A stretch of DNA of 64,000 nt. It comes from Brevibacterium sp. 'Marine'. Lineage in GTDB: Bacteria > Actinomycetota > Actinomycetes > Actinomycetales > Brevibacteriaceae. A model generated the notes under the pieces. The model was not told the DNA's origin. It saw only the letters and a program-made list of their open reading frames with translations, and searched no databases. Below are positions 9,487 to 18,452 of this stretch, in pieces (position 1 is the first letter of the stretch; the number at the start of each line of letters is the position of its first letter). Made by a program: the position numbers and the translations under genes. The stretch covers positions 3,472,001 through 3,536,000 of the forward strand of contig NZ_CP051626.1 in assembly GCF_012844365.1 (NCBI RefSeq), in the 5' to 3' direction.

Positions 9487-10157
9487 TGACAGCTATTGAG
9501 CATCTCGTCACGTCGGGTACGTTCTCCCTGGATGGGGAGACGCACAACGTCGACAACAATGTGTGGATCATCGGTGATGATTCCGAGGTCATCGTCATCG
9601 ACCCGGCCCATGATGTCGATGCGATCGCCGAGGCGGTCGGATCCAGAGAGGTCAAGGCCATTCTGCTCACGCACGGTCACGACGATCACGTGCGCGTCGT
9701 CCGCGACTTCGCCCAGCGGGTGGGCAACCCCACCGTGTACCTCAATCCCGATGACTATGTGCTCTGGGACATGACCTTCGAGAACTACCGTCCCGATGGA
9801 CAGATCGCCCACGGCGACACCTGGACCGTCGGCGGAATCAAACTCAAGGCTCTGCACACCCCCGGCCACTCCCCCGGTTCGACGTGCTTCTTCGTCGAGA
9901 CCGGTCTGCCGGCTCCGGCATCGGCCGGTGCCGGTCGGGCGGTCGGTCCGGTGCTGTTCTCCGGCGACACCCTGTTCAACGGCGGCCCCGGAGCCACGGG
10001 CCGGTCGCATTCGAGCTTCGAGACGATCATCGAATCGATCCGCGACGTGCTCTTCCCGCTGCCCGAGGCGACAGTCGTGCTCACCGGACACGGTGACTCG
10101 ACGTCGATCGGTGCCGAGAGTCCGGCCCTCGAGGACTGGATCAAGCGCGGCCACTGA
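9486..10157 (+). CDS. metallo-beta-lactamase-fold hydrolase linked to MscR
   Basis: A 223-residue glyoxalase II-like protein. The metal site THGHDDH gives H63, H65, D67 and H68, and the third ligand set is in HTPGHSPGST and SGDTLF. It overlaps mscR by one base (TAATG), so the two are translationally coupled. The likely role is hydrolysis of the S-formylmycothiol product or a related thioester during formaldehyde detoxification. That assignment rests on gene pairing, not on an active-site feature specific to this substrate. Confidence 0.85.
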   Translation: MTAIEHLVTSGTFSLDGETHNVDNNVWIIGDDSEVIVIDPAHDVDAIAEAVGSREVKAILLTHGHDDHVRVVRDFAQRVGNPTVYLNPDDYVLWDMTFENYRPDGQIAHGDTWTVGGIKLKALHTPGHSPGSTCFFVETGLPAPASAGAGRAVGPVLFSGDTLFNGGPGATGRSHSSFETIIESIRDVLFPLPEATVVLTGHGDSTSIGAESPALEDWIKRGH

Positions 10158-10217
10158 TCGGCCACTGAGTCGCCGCAGCCCAAGCGCTGAGTCGCAGCTG
10201 AGCGCGCAATGCACCTC

Positions 10218-10262
10218 GCAGACGCGGGTCGCGACCCCTACGGGTCCGCGACCCGCGTCTGC
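10218..10262 (+). terminator. strong hairpin after the mscR operon
   Basis: Arms of about 19-20 bases, starting GCAGACGCGGGTCGC, pair almost perfectly around a short CTAC-containing loop. It lies between the hydrolase stop and the next promoter; no T-run follows. Confidence 0.7.
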
Positions 10263-10281
10263 GCTCTCCGGCCCCGACGGA

Positions 10282-10287
10282 TAGACT
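10282..10287 (+). promoter_or_regulatory. leaderless -10 box of the 10294 permease
   Basis: TAGACT, six bases before the GTG at 10294, with no ribosome-binding site in between. Confidence 0.65.
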
Positions 10288-10293
10288 TCTCGG

Positions 10294-11706
10294 GTGCCTG
10301 AATCACAGTCTTCGCAGCCCGCCGAGTCCGTCTCGGCGCCGTCCACCAGCGACATCGCCGCCACGTCCAACGGCCTCAAGGTGGGGATGAAACCCCGCCA
10401 CCTGGTGATGATGAGCCTCGGCTCGGCGATCGGCGCGGGCCTCTTCGTCGGCTCCGGCGCCGGTGTGCACGCCGCGGGTCCTGCCGTGCTCATCTCCTAC
10501 ATCGTTGCGGGCCTCATCGTCATCTTCGTCATGCGGGCCCTGGGCGAACTCGTCGCCGCCGACCCGAATCCGGGAGCGTTCTCGCACTATGCGGGCAAGG
10601 CCATGGGCCCGGCCGCGGCCTTCGCCGTCGGTGCTCTGTGGTGGGTGCAGCTGTGCCTCGTCGTCGCCGCCGAGGCCACCGCCGCCGCACAGATCGCGGC
10701 CTCCTATATTCCGGCCGTCCCCCAGTGGGTCATCGCCTTGGCGATCATGCTCGTCTTCACCGCGATCAACCTCACCACTTCCGGCAGCTTCGGTGAGTTC
10801 GAGTTCTGGTTCTCGCTCATCAAGGTCGCCTTCGTCGTACTCTTCGTCGTCCTCGGTGCCGCGTACCTGTTCGGGTGGACCCCGGCCGAACCGCCCGCGC
10901 AGATCTTCGCCGACGGGTTCATGCCCACCGGCATCTCCGGCATCGCCGCCGGTCTGCTCGTCGTTGCTTTCGCCTTCGGCGGCATCGAGATCGTCGCTGT
11001 TGCCGCGGCCGAGACCGCGAACCCCGAACGCAGCGTCTCGCAGGCGATCAAGACGATCGTGTGGCGCATCCTGTTCCTCTACATCGGGTCCGTGGCGATC
11101 ATCGTCCTCGTCCTCCCGTGGACGGACGACCGCTTGGCCGAGTCCCCGTTCGTCGCCGTCCTCGAGTCCGCAGGGCTGCCGTTCATCGCCTCGCTGCTGG
11201 CCGCGGTCATCGTCATTGCGCTGCTGTCGTCGATGAACGCGAACATCTACGGGGCATCCCGGATGTCGTTCTCGATGGCACAGCGGTCCATGCTTCCCAA
11301 AGGGCTGGGCCGCACCAATCGCCGCGGTGTGCCCGTGCCTGCCGTGCTGGCCACCTCGGCGTTCGGCTTCGTCGCCGTCGCACTCAACTACTTCTGGGCG
11401 GCCGAGGTCCTCGGGGTCCTGCTCAACATCGTCGGCTCGACGCTCATCGTCACCTGGGTCGTGACGCTCGTCTCGCAGATCGTCCTGCGTCGTCGCGCCG
11501 AGGCGGCCGGCCGGTCCCTGCCCCTGCGCATGTGGGGCTACCCGTGGCTGTCGTATGTCACCTTGGCCGGCATCGCCGTGATCATCGGGCTCGGCCTCAC
11601 CGTCGAGTCCGTGCGCTTCCAGATCGTCGGCACGCTCATCTTCGTCGTCGCGCTCTACCTCGTCGGCCTCGTCGTCACGAAGCGCCACCCAGACGCGAAG
11701 GTCTGA
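10294..11706 (+). CDS. amino-acid permease, APC superfamily (AAT type)
   Basis: A 470-residue transporter with twelve predicted helices. The start of helix 1 (LVMMSLGSAIGAGLFVGSG) and the loop ADPNPGAFSHYAGKAMG match the AAT group that takes up GABA, proline, aromatic or small neutral amino acids. FGGIEIVAVAAAETANPERS is the family's helix 6 to 7 signature. The GTG start fits a leaderless transcript. The polar Ser/Ala-rich first 30 residues are cytoplasmic. It stands alone between a terminator and a convergent gene. Substrate unknown. Confidence 0.87.
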   Translation: MPESQSSQPAESVSAPSTSDIAATSNGLKVGMKPRHLVMMSLGSAIGAGLFVGSGAGVHAAGPAVLISYIVAGLIVIFVMRALGELVAADPNPGAFSHYAGKAMGPAAAFAVGALWWVQLCLVVAAEATAAAQIAASYIPAVPQWVIALAIMLVFTAINLTTSGSFGEFEFWFSLIKVAFVVLFVVLGAAYLFGWTPAEPPAQIFADGFMPTGISGIAAGLLVVAFAFGGIEIVAVAAAETANPERSVSQAIKTIVWRILFLYIGSVAIIVLVLPWTDDRLAESPFVAVLESAGLPFIASLLAAVIVIALLSSMNANIYGASRMSFSMAQRSMLPKGLGRTNRRGVPVPAVLATSAFGFVAVALNYFWAAEVLGVLLNIVGSTLIVTWVVTLVSQIVLRRRAEAAGRSLPLRMWGYPWLSYVTLAGIAVIIGLGLTVESVRFQIVGTLIFVVALYLVGLVVTKRHPDAKV

Positions 11707-11826
11707 GACCGCCCATCACCGCCGCCGAGGCGGCTGTCGGGTTCCGTGCCCGGACCGCGGCAGTCCCCCGCGGCCGGTGTTCTGTCGCAGCCGTCGTCCA
11801 AAGCGGCCATCTGGAACCGTCGGGCC

Positions 11827-12873
11827 TCACGCTCCGTTCGCGTCCAGCGCGGTGATGAGTTCCTGCAGGGCGTGAGCCGAATCGGCCGATCCCGCCCAGC
11901 CGACGAGCATGTCCCTGGTCTGGCCCAGGTGCCGAGCGAAGTGTCTGCCTGCATAGTTCGTGACGTCGATCGGCACGATCCTCTCCAGCGCTGCGAGCAC
12001 AACGTGTGCGGCGGTGCCGAACACGGCAACCGGCACCCCGAGGCGGCTCCGCACGGCTTCGGTCGCGGCATTCGCGGGTCGGTCGAGATGTGATTTCAGT
12101 GCGGCCCAGTCGCCGTCGCGGATGCTGAGTTCGGCGACGAAGGGAATGAACACCGTCGGCGGCAGCAGCACGGCCTCCATCGGCACCGGCAGGACAAGGC
12201 GGCCCAGCCCGCGAACGAGCGAACGCACCGCGCCCCTCGGCCCGGCGACGAGGAAACGCGGTGCGCCGGCCGGTGCCCAGAACCTCACTTCGTGCCCGGG
12301 TTCGGCTCTTCTGCCGCCCCTTCCGACCCGGCTGTCGGCTGGGCGCACACAGTCAGCCGGCGCACCCGGGTCCAGTCGTTCGGACAGGAACGCGGGTCCG
12401 ACAATGACGGCTTGGGTACCGGGGAAAACGGCCTGTGCTCGCTCGAGGTCTCCTTCGACCTGGCTCGTCGTCGCAATGAACGCGGGTGAGATATCCCGAA
12501 TCGCCGAGACCACTTCAGCGTCGAGATCACCCGGTCGAGTCGTGAGGACGATGAGGTCCCAGATTCCATCAGCGGCAGCAGCAATCCAGTCTGTGATCGT
12601 CACCCGCCGAGTCGCGGCCACGCGGGTCACCGACCAGCCATCGCTCGAACTCGCTCGTCTGCCATCTGCTCGCCCGCGTCCTCCCGCACAGCTGCTGTGT
12701 CGGGAGCCCACCTGGCCCGAATCGGTCGGATCGGCGATGCTCACGCGTCGCGGAAAGGCCGCCCGCCCGTCGGCGCCGGGCGAGCGGGAGACAACGGCGA
12801 CCTCGTGAGCGTCGGTGAAGAGCGCGGCTCCGGCGAGGCCGATGGCACCAGCTCCCTGGAAGAGGACTCTCAA
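11827..12873 (-). CDS. ketopantoate reductase-like NAD(P)-binding protein
   Basis: A 348-residue protein with an N-terminal Rossmann motif (VLFQGAGAIGLAGAALF) as in ApbA/PanE proteins that reduce 2-dehydropantoate. A central DLIVLTTRPGDL segment corresponds to the NADPH-domain strand that carries the conserved K/T in the family. The expected C-terminal helical domain follows. The lysine and asparagine active-site positions are not convincing by eye and Arg/Ser-rich stretches (residues 55-90) interrupt the Rossmann domain, so it may not be the biosynthetic PanE. It sits alone, convergent with the upstream permease and 72 bp downstream of ispF. Confidence 0.6.
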   Translation of the reverse strand: MRVLFQGAGAIGLAGAALFTDAHEVAVVSRSPGADGRAAFPRRVSIADPTDSGQVGSRHSSCAGGRGRADGRRASSSDGWSVTRVAATRRVTITDWIAAAADGIWDLIVLTTRPGDLDAEVVSAIRDISPAFIATTSQVEGDLERAQAVFPGTQAVIVGPAFLSERLDPGAPADCVRPADSRVGRGGRRAEPGHEVRFWAPAGAPRFLVAGPRGAVRSLVRGLGRLVLPVPMEAVLLPPTVFIPFVAELSIRDGDWAALKSHLDRPANAATEAVRSRLGVPVAVFGTAAHVVLAALERIVPIDVTNYAGRHFARHLGQTRDMLVGWAGSADSAHALQELITALDANGA

Positions 12874-12945
12874 TGCTGGCTCTCCTCATTCAGCTCTCGT
12901 GGCTCAGTTCGAATGAATCGGGTCGAATGGATCGGATCGGGCAGA

Positions 12946-13431
12946 TCAGCGAGGGTGGATCAGCGCGGTGGCGATGGCCGCGACTCCTTCGCCGCGGCCG
13001 GTCAGCCCGAGGCCGTCCGAGGTGGTGCCCGATACCGATACCGGTGCGCCTGCTGCCGCCGACAGTGCCTGCTGGGCTTCTGTACGACGCGTGCCGATCT
13101 TCGGCCGGTTGCCGATCACCTGAACGGAGATGTTTCCGATCTCGAAGCCTGCCTCGCGGACGATGCGGGCCGCCTCGGCGAGCAGCACCGAACCCGAGGC
13201 ACCGGCGAATTCCGGGCGGTCGACGCCGAAGTGCTCACCGAGGTCGCCGAGCCCCGCGGCGGAGAACAACGCGTCGCAGCACGCGTGGGCGGCCACGTCG
13301 GAGTCCGAGTGTCCTTCGAGTCCGGTCTCGCCCGGCCACAGCAGTCCCGCAACCCACAGCTCGCGTGCGGAGTCGACAGCGAAGGCATGGACATCGACGC
13401 CGGTACCGATGCGGGGAATGATCTGATTCAT
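12946..13431 (-). CDS. ispF: 2-C-methyl-D-erythritol 2,4-cyclodiphosphate synthase
   Basis: A 161-residue enzyme of the MEP isoprenoid pathway, forming the cyclic diphosphate with release of CMP. Zinc and substrate residues are in GVDVHAF and [16 protein letters not shown]; the C-terminal [16 protein letters not shown] loop is canonical. Its ATG overlaps the ispD stop (ATGA), giving translational coupling. Length and motifs are normal. Confidence 0.95.
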   Translation of the reverse strand: MNQIIPRIGTGVDVHAFAVDSARELWVAGLLWPGETGLEGHSDSDVAAHACCDALFSAAGLGDLGEHFGVDRPEFAGASGSVLLAEAARIVREAGFEIGNISVQVIGNRPKIGTRRTEAQQALSAAAGAPVSVSGTTSDGLGLTGRGEGVAAIATALIHPR

Positions 13432-14408
13432 CGTGGCTCCTTCGCCGAATCCAACGTATCTGCTCCAGGGACCGCAGCTCCGTCACGCATTCGGGCGAGC
13501 TGTTCCGCAAGGACGAGGTCGAGCGGATAGGTGATCTTCAGCGCCTCGTCGTCACCGTCGACGGCGACGATGTCGACACCGAGGCGTTCCACCAGCCCCG
13601 CATCGTCCGTCGGAAGCACACTGCCCACCCGGCCGACCCCGCCGGTCGGGCCAACGCCTTCGGTTGAGCGAGCGCCTTCTGCAGAGCCAGCGCCACCTGC
13701 TGCAAACTTGGCATAGGCCCGCCGCAGCACCTCGGCGCGGAATCCTTGAGGCGTCTGGACCCGTCGCAGCTCGGCCCGATCGAGGTCTCCTCGCACCACT
13801 TCACGCGCGCCAGAGCCCTCAGCCACAGCCGGATCTGGATTGTTGGGTCGATCCGCGGAGATTTCCGCGTCAGAAACACCGTGGATCGACCCAACAATCC
13901 CATCGGATACGCCATTCGCGTCCGAGCCTGCACCTCCGCTCGGATCCGCGCCGTCAGTCTCGTGCGAAACGACTCGCCGCACGGTATCGATCATCGGCAG
14001 GACAGGGACGACCGCCTCGGCGCCGGATCGCAGCGCGGCAACGACTCGGGCGAACACATCGGGCGGGGTCAGGCACCTCGCCGCATCATGAACGAGAACG
14101 TAGTCCGCGACACGCTCACGTTTCAAGGCCGTTTGCACTGAGGAAATGCGATCCTCTCCTCCTGCTACGGCTGTAATTGAAATTTCGCATTTCTGTTCTG
14201 CTGCCACTTCGGCAATTTCTTCACGTGCGCGCATAAGAAACTCCTCGGGAGCGACCACCACGATTGTGGAGGCGACTCCCGAGGAGATGACCGTCTCAAG
14301 GCTGCGAGCCAGAACTGTCCGTCCATTCACATGGACGAAGGCCTTCGGCTCACTGCTGCCCAGACGAGATCCCGACCCTGCGGCCGGGATGATGACACAG
14401 GTGCTCAG
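13428..14408 (-). CDS. ispD: 2-C-methyl-D-erythritol 4-phosphate cytidylyltransferase with two insertions; probable CTG start
   Basis: The MEP-pathway enzyme joining CTP and MEP. The nucleotide-binding N-terminus [15 protein letters not shown] and the later [11 protein letters not shown] are encoded upstream of the first GTG (14330). In frame, the only plausible initiator before them is CTG at 14408-14406, which overlaps the carD stop as CTGA; starting at the GTG would delete the CTP loop. HDAAR is at 107-111 and VQTPQGF follows later. The protein is about 326 residues against roughly 230 usual: a low-complexity insertion of about 50 residues (near 147-204) and another of about 25 (near 237-262) account for the excess. 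The first contains a large inverted repeat in the DNA. Confidence 0.88.
   Translation of the reverse strand: MSTCVIIPAAGSGSRLGSSEPKAFVHVNGRTVLARSLETVISSGVASTIVVVAPEEFLMRAREEIAEVAAEQKCEISITAVAGGEDRISSVQTALKRERVADYVLVHDAARCLTPPDVFARVVAALRSGAEAVVPVLPMIDTVRRVVSHETDGADPSGGAGSDANGVSDGIVGSIHGVSDAEISADRPNNPDPAVAEGSGAREVVRGDLDRAELRRVQTPQGFRAEVLRRAYAKFAAGGAGSAEGARSTEGVGPTGGVGRVGSVLPTDDAGLVERLGVDIVAVDGDDEALKITYPLDLVLAEQLARMRDGAAVPGADTLDSAKEPR
13837..13900. repeat. 64-bp inverted repeat inside the ispD coding sequence
   Basis: 22-base arms at 13837-13858 and 13879-13900 (core TTGTTGGGTCGATCC and its complement) differ at one position and flank 20 bases. A second small hairpin, CGCGGA-GATT-TCCGCG, overlaps the left arm and spacer. 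It coincides with the non-conserved insertion in IspD, recalling palindromic elements that insert in frame within genes. Confidence 0.75.
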
Positions 14409-14887
14409 GATGCGAGCACTTCGTCCAGCAGAGCTTCCGCCTCGGACTCTTCCTTCTTCTCGGCCAGTGCGAGTTCGGAGACGAGGATCTGGCGGGCCTT
14501 CGAGAGCATGCGCTTCTCACCGGTCGACAGGCCGCGGTCCTGCTCGCGACGCCACAGATCGCGGACGACCTCGGCAACCTTGATGACGTCACCGGACTGC
14601 AGCTTCTCAACATTGGCCTTGTACCGGCGGGACCAGTTCGCAGGCTCTTCGACGAATTCGGCACGCAGGACGTTGAAGACCTTCTCAACGCCTTCTTCAC
14701 CGACGACGTCTCGCACACCGACCAGATCGCAGTTCTCTGCGGGGACCTCGATCACGAGATCGCCATGCGCGACCTGGAGCTTGAGATACAGCTTCTCCTC
14801 ACCTTTGATGGCACGTTTCTTGATTTCTTGGATTGTCGCTGCACCGTGATGTGGATAGACAACAGTGTCGCCGACCTGGAAACTCAT
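14405..14887 (-). CDS. carD: CarD-type RNA polymerase-binding transcription factor
   Basis: A 160-residue regulator that binds the RNA polymerase beta subunit and stabilises open promoter complexes, notably at rRNA promoters. The N-terminal Tudor-like RID ([17 protein letters not shown]) and the C-terminal helical DNA-binding domain with the tryptophan region ([19 protein letters not shown]) are intact. The start ATG has a GAAGAG site. It heads the carD-ispD-ispF operon, the common actinobacterial order. Confidence 0.94.
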   Translation of the reverse strand: MSFQVGDTVVYPHHGAATIQEIKKRAIKGEEKLYLKLQVAHGDLVIEVPAENCDLVGVRDVVGEEGVEKVFNVLRAEFVEEPANWSRRYKANVEKLQSGDVIKVAEVVRDLWRREQDRGLSTGEKRMLSKARQILVSELALAEKKEESEAEALLDEVLAS

Positions 14888-15239
14888 ATTCTCTTCAAAC
14901 CCCTTTCGCGGAATCCCAGTTTACCATGAGGCTCGCCACAGAAATCGTTCAGGGCAGCGATTCTTCATGCTAGGCTCCGCCCCTGACTCGCACAGCGATC
15001 GAGCCCATTGCCGCCTCTGTCAGCGAGAACATCGGGAGAGGACGCAGTGCCTTCATGCTCGAATGAAGACCTCGACCGACTGCGATGCGGGAGAGACTTC
15101 GCTCGCTCTTCACCGAATCTTCAGCCGCGACGCGCCCGGGCGCTGCAGAACCTCTGCGACTCCGACCGCCCGGTTCTACAGCGGGTCAAAAACCGGGTAG
15201 TATACAGACTGATCTTGTATTGCCACTTCAAGGAGCATA
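14888..15239. other. gene-free region between divergent carD and lipoprotein gene
   Basis: 352 bp with no convincing coding frame. A GTAAACT box near 14917-14923 on the minus strand could be the carD -10; TAGTAT at 15198 serves the lipoprotein gene. Nothing else is recognisable. Confidence 0.5.
15198..15203 (+). promoter_or_regulatory. -10 box of the lipoprotein gene
   Basis: TAGTAT in a locally AT-rich stretch (GGGTAGTATACAGACTG), giving a leader of about 30 nt with an AAGGAG ribosome site just before the ATG at 15240. Confidence 0.5.
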
Positions 15240-15803
15240 ATGAAACGGCACAACCGCGCGGCTCTCGCCGTTGCCGCACTCGCTCTCGTTATCCCCGTCA
15301 GCGGATGTGCAAGCCTGCTGTCTCCCCATCAGACCGCCGAATACCACTACAACGGCGGCGATGGAGCCTCGGGAGCCGTCGGCGACGTCGAGGTCCGTGG
15401 GCTCATGCTCATCACGGACAAGGAAAGCTCCGGTCCGGCTCAGCTGTTCTTCACCCTCATCAACAAGGGTGACTCCACCGCCAAGGTGTCCATCGAGGTC
15501 GCAGGCACCACGGTGAGCGAATCGATCAAGGCCGGCGACACCTTCGTCCAGGACCCGATGAGCCCCGAGACGTCGTCCAAGGAAGTCGTCACCGTCGACA
15601 GCCTTGAGGCGGAGCCCGGCGATCTCGTCGACATCACCGTCAAGAACGGCAGTGAGGAGAAGGTCATCGAGACCCAGCTTCTCACCGATGTCCTGCCGTA
15701 CTACGACGAGTACGTGCCGTCGGATGCGCCGTCCGAGTCTCCGTCCGATATGCCCAGCGAGGACGCCGGCGCAGCAGAGGGAACCGCAGCGGCCAACGGC
15801 TGA
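15240..15803 (+). CDS. secreted lipoprotein of unknown function
   Basis: A 187-residue exported lipoprotein: positively charged start (MKRHNR), hydrophobic stretch and lipobox VSGC with the acylated cysteine near residue 23. A single beta-rich domain follows (DVEVRGLMLITDKE, LFFTLINKGDSTAKVSIEV), resembling the copper-chaperone/immunoglobulin-like folds of small actinobacterial lipoproteins, but no metal-binding motif is evident. The last 35 residues are a Pro/Ser/Glu/Ala-rich tail. It is conserved in position between carD and regX3 in related genomes as far as I recall; the function is not known. Confidence 0.8.
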   Translation: MKRHNRAALAVAALALVIPVSGCASLLSPHQTAEYHYNGGDGASGAVGDVEVRGLMLITDKESSGPAQLFFTLINKGDSTAKVSIEVAGTTVSESIKAGDTFVQDPMSPETSSKEVVTVDSLEAEPGDLVDITVKNGSEEKVIETQLLTDVLPYYDEYVPSDAPSESPSDMPSEDAGAAEGTAAANG

Positions 15804-15840
15804 TCAGCACTCTCTGCACACACCACGCGAGAGCACAGAA

Positions 15841-15887
15841 AGCACAGAAGGAGCCGCTCACTTGATGTGAGCGGCTCCTTCTGTGCT
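15841..15887. terminator. 21-bp perfect hairpin, bidirectional terminator
   Basis: Arms 15841-15861 and 15867-15887 pair perfectly over 21 bp around TTGAT. It lies between the lipoprotein gene and the convergent regX3. Confidence 0.85.
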
Positions 15888-16032
15888 CATGTCCGGCCGG
15901 TCGGTCCCGACCTCACGATCCCGCGGTCCCGACCCTTACGATCCCAGCCCCGCCGGCACAGGGCCTCACGATTCCGACCGGCTGCACCCGGCCTCGCCTG
16001 CACAGAAACTCAGGCTTCGCCGGTCGGTTTCC

Positions 16033-16716
16033 TCAGGCCTCGAACTTGTACCCGAGTCCGCGCACCGTGGTGAGCAGGCGCGGTTCCGAGGGGTTCTCCT
16101 CGATCTTCGCGCGCAGTCGTTTGACGTGGACGTCGAGCGTTTTCGTATCGCCCACGTAGTCCTCGCCCCAGATCCGGTCGATGAGCTGACCGCGGGTCAT
16201 CACGCGGCCGGAGTTGCGCACGAGGATCTCGAGGAGCTCGAACTCCTTGAGCGGCATGGACTGCTCTTCACCGCGCACAGATACGACGTGGCGTTCGACG
16301 TCGATGCGCACTCCCCCGGCCTCGAGCACGGACTCGTCCTCGAACTCCTCGGTCTCGACATTGCGTCGCAGCACCGCCCGCACACGAGCCAGCAGCTCAC
16401 GTGAGGAGTACGGCTTCGTCACATAGTCATCGGCGCCGAGCTCGAGCCCTACGACCTTGTCGATCTCAGAATCCTTGGCCGTGAGCATGATGATCGGCAC
16501 ATTGGATTTCGCCCGCAGTTCGCGGCACACCTCGGTGCCGGACGCGCCGGGCAGCATGAGGTCGAGCAGGACCAGATCGGCGCCGGTGCGGTCGAACTCC
16601 GCCAGAGCCTTGAGCCCGTCATCGGCGACCGTCACCTCGTACCCTTCCTTACCGAGCAGGTACGACAGCGGGTCCGAGAACGAATCTTCGTCCTCGACAA
16701 GCAGAATACGAGTCAC
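16033..16716 (-). CDS. regX3: phosphate-responsive response regulator RegX3
   Basis: A 227-residue OmpR/PhoB-family regulator. The receiver domain has the acidic pocket (EDED), phosphoacceptor D52 (LVLLDLMLP), the switch threonine in MLTAKD and the lysine in TKPYSSRE. The C-terminal winged helix ends with LLTTVRGLGYKFEA. Its GTG start overlaps the senX3 stop (GTGA). With senX3 and the divergent phoU it forms the phosphate-limitation system of actinobacteria. Confidence 0.94.
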   Translation of the reverse strand: MTRILLVEDEDSFSDPLSYLLGKEGYEVTVADDGLKALAEFDRTGADLVLLDLMLPGASGTEVCRELRAKSNVPIIMLTAKDSEIDKVVGLELGADDYVTKPYSSRELLARVRAVLRRNVETEEFEDESVLEAGGVRIDVERHVVSVRGEEQSMPLKEFELLEILVRNSGRVMTRGQLIDRIWGEDYVGDTKTLDVHVKRLRAKIEENPSEPRLLTTVRGLGYKFEA

Positions 16717-18185
16717 GTTGTGAGCTTCCTTTGTTCGCTTTCTTCGGTCAGATCCTTGGATGGGTCGGCGGTCGCCCCACCGTCTCCATTATCACCGGCG
16801 GGCTTGCCGCTGTCGTCGGCCGGGTCGTCCGCATCGGAGGCGGCGGTGCCGTGCCCGTCGTCACCCGCCGAGGCGGTGCCGTGCCCGTCGCCACCCGCCG
16901 AGGCGGTGCCGTGCCCCTCATCTTCCGCCGAGGCGGTCCCGTGCCCGTCGTCATCCGCCGAGGCGGTCCCGTCCTCCCCTGTCGACGCGACTCCGGTCGA
17001 ATCTGCGGAGTGTTCGATGAGCACCCCGGCCGGTGCCGAATCGGTGGCGGCGGCATCGGCTGCGGTTCCGGCCAGCGGGAGGACGATCGTGAACGTCGAT
17101 CCCTTGTTCAGTCGGCTCCACACGCGCACTTCACCGCCATGGGTGGCGACGATGTGCTTGACGATGCTCAGGCCCAGCCCCGTGCCTCCGGTGATCCGGG
17201 AGCGAGCCGGGTCGACCCGGTAGAAGCGTTCGAAGACGCGCTCGGTGTCCTGAGCGGTCATGCCGATGCCCTGGTCGGTCACGGCGATCTCGATGCGCTC
17301 GTCGACGAGGTCGACTCCGACGCCGACTCGAGTGCCCTCCGGCGAGTAGTTCACGGCATTGTCGATGAGGTTGCGCACCGCATTGACGAGCAGTTCGTAG
17401 TTGCCTTCGATGAGCAGGTCGCTCGGCGGGGAGACCTCGATGTGGATGTTCTTGCCCTCCGCGCCGGTCCGGGCACGGTCAGCGGCATCGTCGACCACCT
17501 CGGCGACGGAGATCTTCTCGGTCGTCGCGGGAGCGGCGTGGTCCTGGACGCGGGAGAGGTCGATGATCTCCTGCACCAGCTGGGTCAGCCTCTTCGACTC
17601 CCGCTGCATTCTCCCGCCGAAGCGCTCGACTGCGGCCGGGTCGTCGGCGAAGTCGGTGACAGCCTCGGCGAGCAGAGCCATCGCACCGATCGGCGTCTTG
17701 AGTTCATGGGACACGTTGGCGACGAAGTCGCGGCGGACGGCGTCGACGCGTTTGGATTCGGTCTGGTCGTCGCAGAGGACGAGGACGAAGGAGGTTCCCA
17801 GGGGCGCGACGCGGGCGTGGAGGTAGCGGAGCACGGATTCGGAGTTCTCCCGTGTCTGCTCGAGGTCGATCTCTTCGATGAGACCGCGGGCGCGCACGCG
17901 GCCGACGACTCTCAGCATCTCCGGCGAGGCGAGCGAATGACCTCTGACCAGGCCGAACGTGTACGCGGCCGGGGAGGCTTTGACCACATCGTCACCGGCG
18001 TCGATGACGATGGCGGCCGAGGACAGAACGGCGAGCACCTCGGCGATTCCCTCGGGCAGGTCGTCCTCCGAATGCAGATCGGCAGCATCGCGGGAGCGTT
18101 CGCTGAATCGGAACGCAAGAATTCCCGCAATACCCAGGCCCAGGCCGACGACGCCGGTCAGGACCGCCACGACTAACAGATCCAC
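16713..18185 (-). CDS. senX3: sensor histidine kinase SenX3 with repeat-bearing C-terminal tail
   Basis: A membrane histidine kinase pairing with RegX3. One or two N-terminal helices (VDLLVVAVLTGVVGLGLGIA) are followed by a PAS-like region, the H-box VANVSHELKTP, the N-box LIDNAVNYSP, GIGM and GGTGLGLSI. The conserved kinase core ends about 100 residues before the stop; the remainder is a Gly/Asp/Ser/His tail built from a tandem GHGTASA-type repeat encoded by 30-bp units. I chose the GTG at 18185 because TAAGCT lies seven bases upstream (leaderless). A GTG at 18263 would add 26 non-conserved residues with no usable ribosome site. Confidence 0.9.
   Translation of the reverse strand: MDLLVVAVLTGVVGLGLGIAGILAFRFSERSRDAADLHSEDDLPEGIAEVLAVLSSAAIVIDAGDDVVKASPAAYTFGLVRGHSLASPEMLRVVGRVRARGLIEEIDLEQTRENSESVLRYLHARVAPLGTSFVLVLCDDQTESKRVDAVRRDFVANVSHELKTPIGAMALLAEAVTDFADDPAAVERFGGRMQRESKRLTQLVQEIIDLSRVQDHAAPATTEKISVAEVVDDAADRARTGAEGKNIHIEVSPPSDLLIEGNYELLVNAVRNLIDNAVNYSPEGTRVGVGVDLVDERIEIAVTDQGIGMTAQDTERVFERFYRVDPARSRITGGTGLGLSIVKHIVATHGGEVRVWSRLNKGSTFTIVLPLAGTAADAAATDSAPAGVLIEHSADSTGVASTGEDGTASADDDGHGTASAEDEGHGTASAGGDGHGTASAGDDGHGTAASDADDPADDSGKPAGDNGDGGATADPSKDLTEESEQRKLTT
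16843..16980 (-). repeat. 30-bp tandem repeat in the senX3 tail
   Basis: About 4.6 units of 30 bp (core GCGGTGCCGTGCCCGTCG) run from 16843 to about 16980. Being a multiple of three, they keep the frame and encode repeating acidic Gly-His-Gly-Thr-Ala-Ser-Ala units downstream of the ATPase domain. Confidence 0.85.
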
Positions 18186-18192
18186 AGCCTCA

Positions 18193-18198
18193 AGCTTA
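18193..18198 (-). promoter_or_regulatory. leaderless -10 box of senX3
   Basis: TAAGCT on the minus strand, seven bases before the GTG at 18185. Confidence 0.5.
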
Positions 18199-18452
18199 GG
18201 CGGTGTCCACCGCCCCGGCGCACCGAATTCACTTCTGCTGACAGTATTTGCCGAGGAATTCACCTTCTCGTCTGGAGTCGTTCACTCGATCATGCGAAGC
18301 TGACGTCTGTGTGCCTGCGTTCCCCGTCGTTCCTGCCCTCTGCTTTCCCCCGCTGAGGGTGCGGACCGGAATCGCGGGCACCCCTCAGGCCGCCAAGCAC
18401 CGCCGACAGTCACTCCCGATTGTCACGATCAAGAGTTAGGGAACCGCAGTTC

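Noticed and set aside
14330..14332. GTG 14330 as the start of ispD
   Set aside because: It would remove the CTP-binding N-terminal loop that is clearly encoded upstream in the same frame.
16843..16980. Possible CRISPR array (regular 30-bp units)
   Set aside because: No unique spacers between units; it is a contiguous tandem repeat coding for the SenX3 tail. The same applies to the other arrays.
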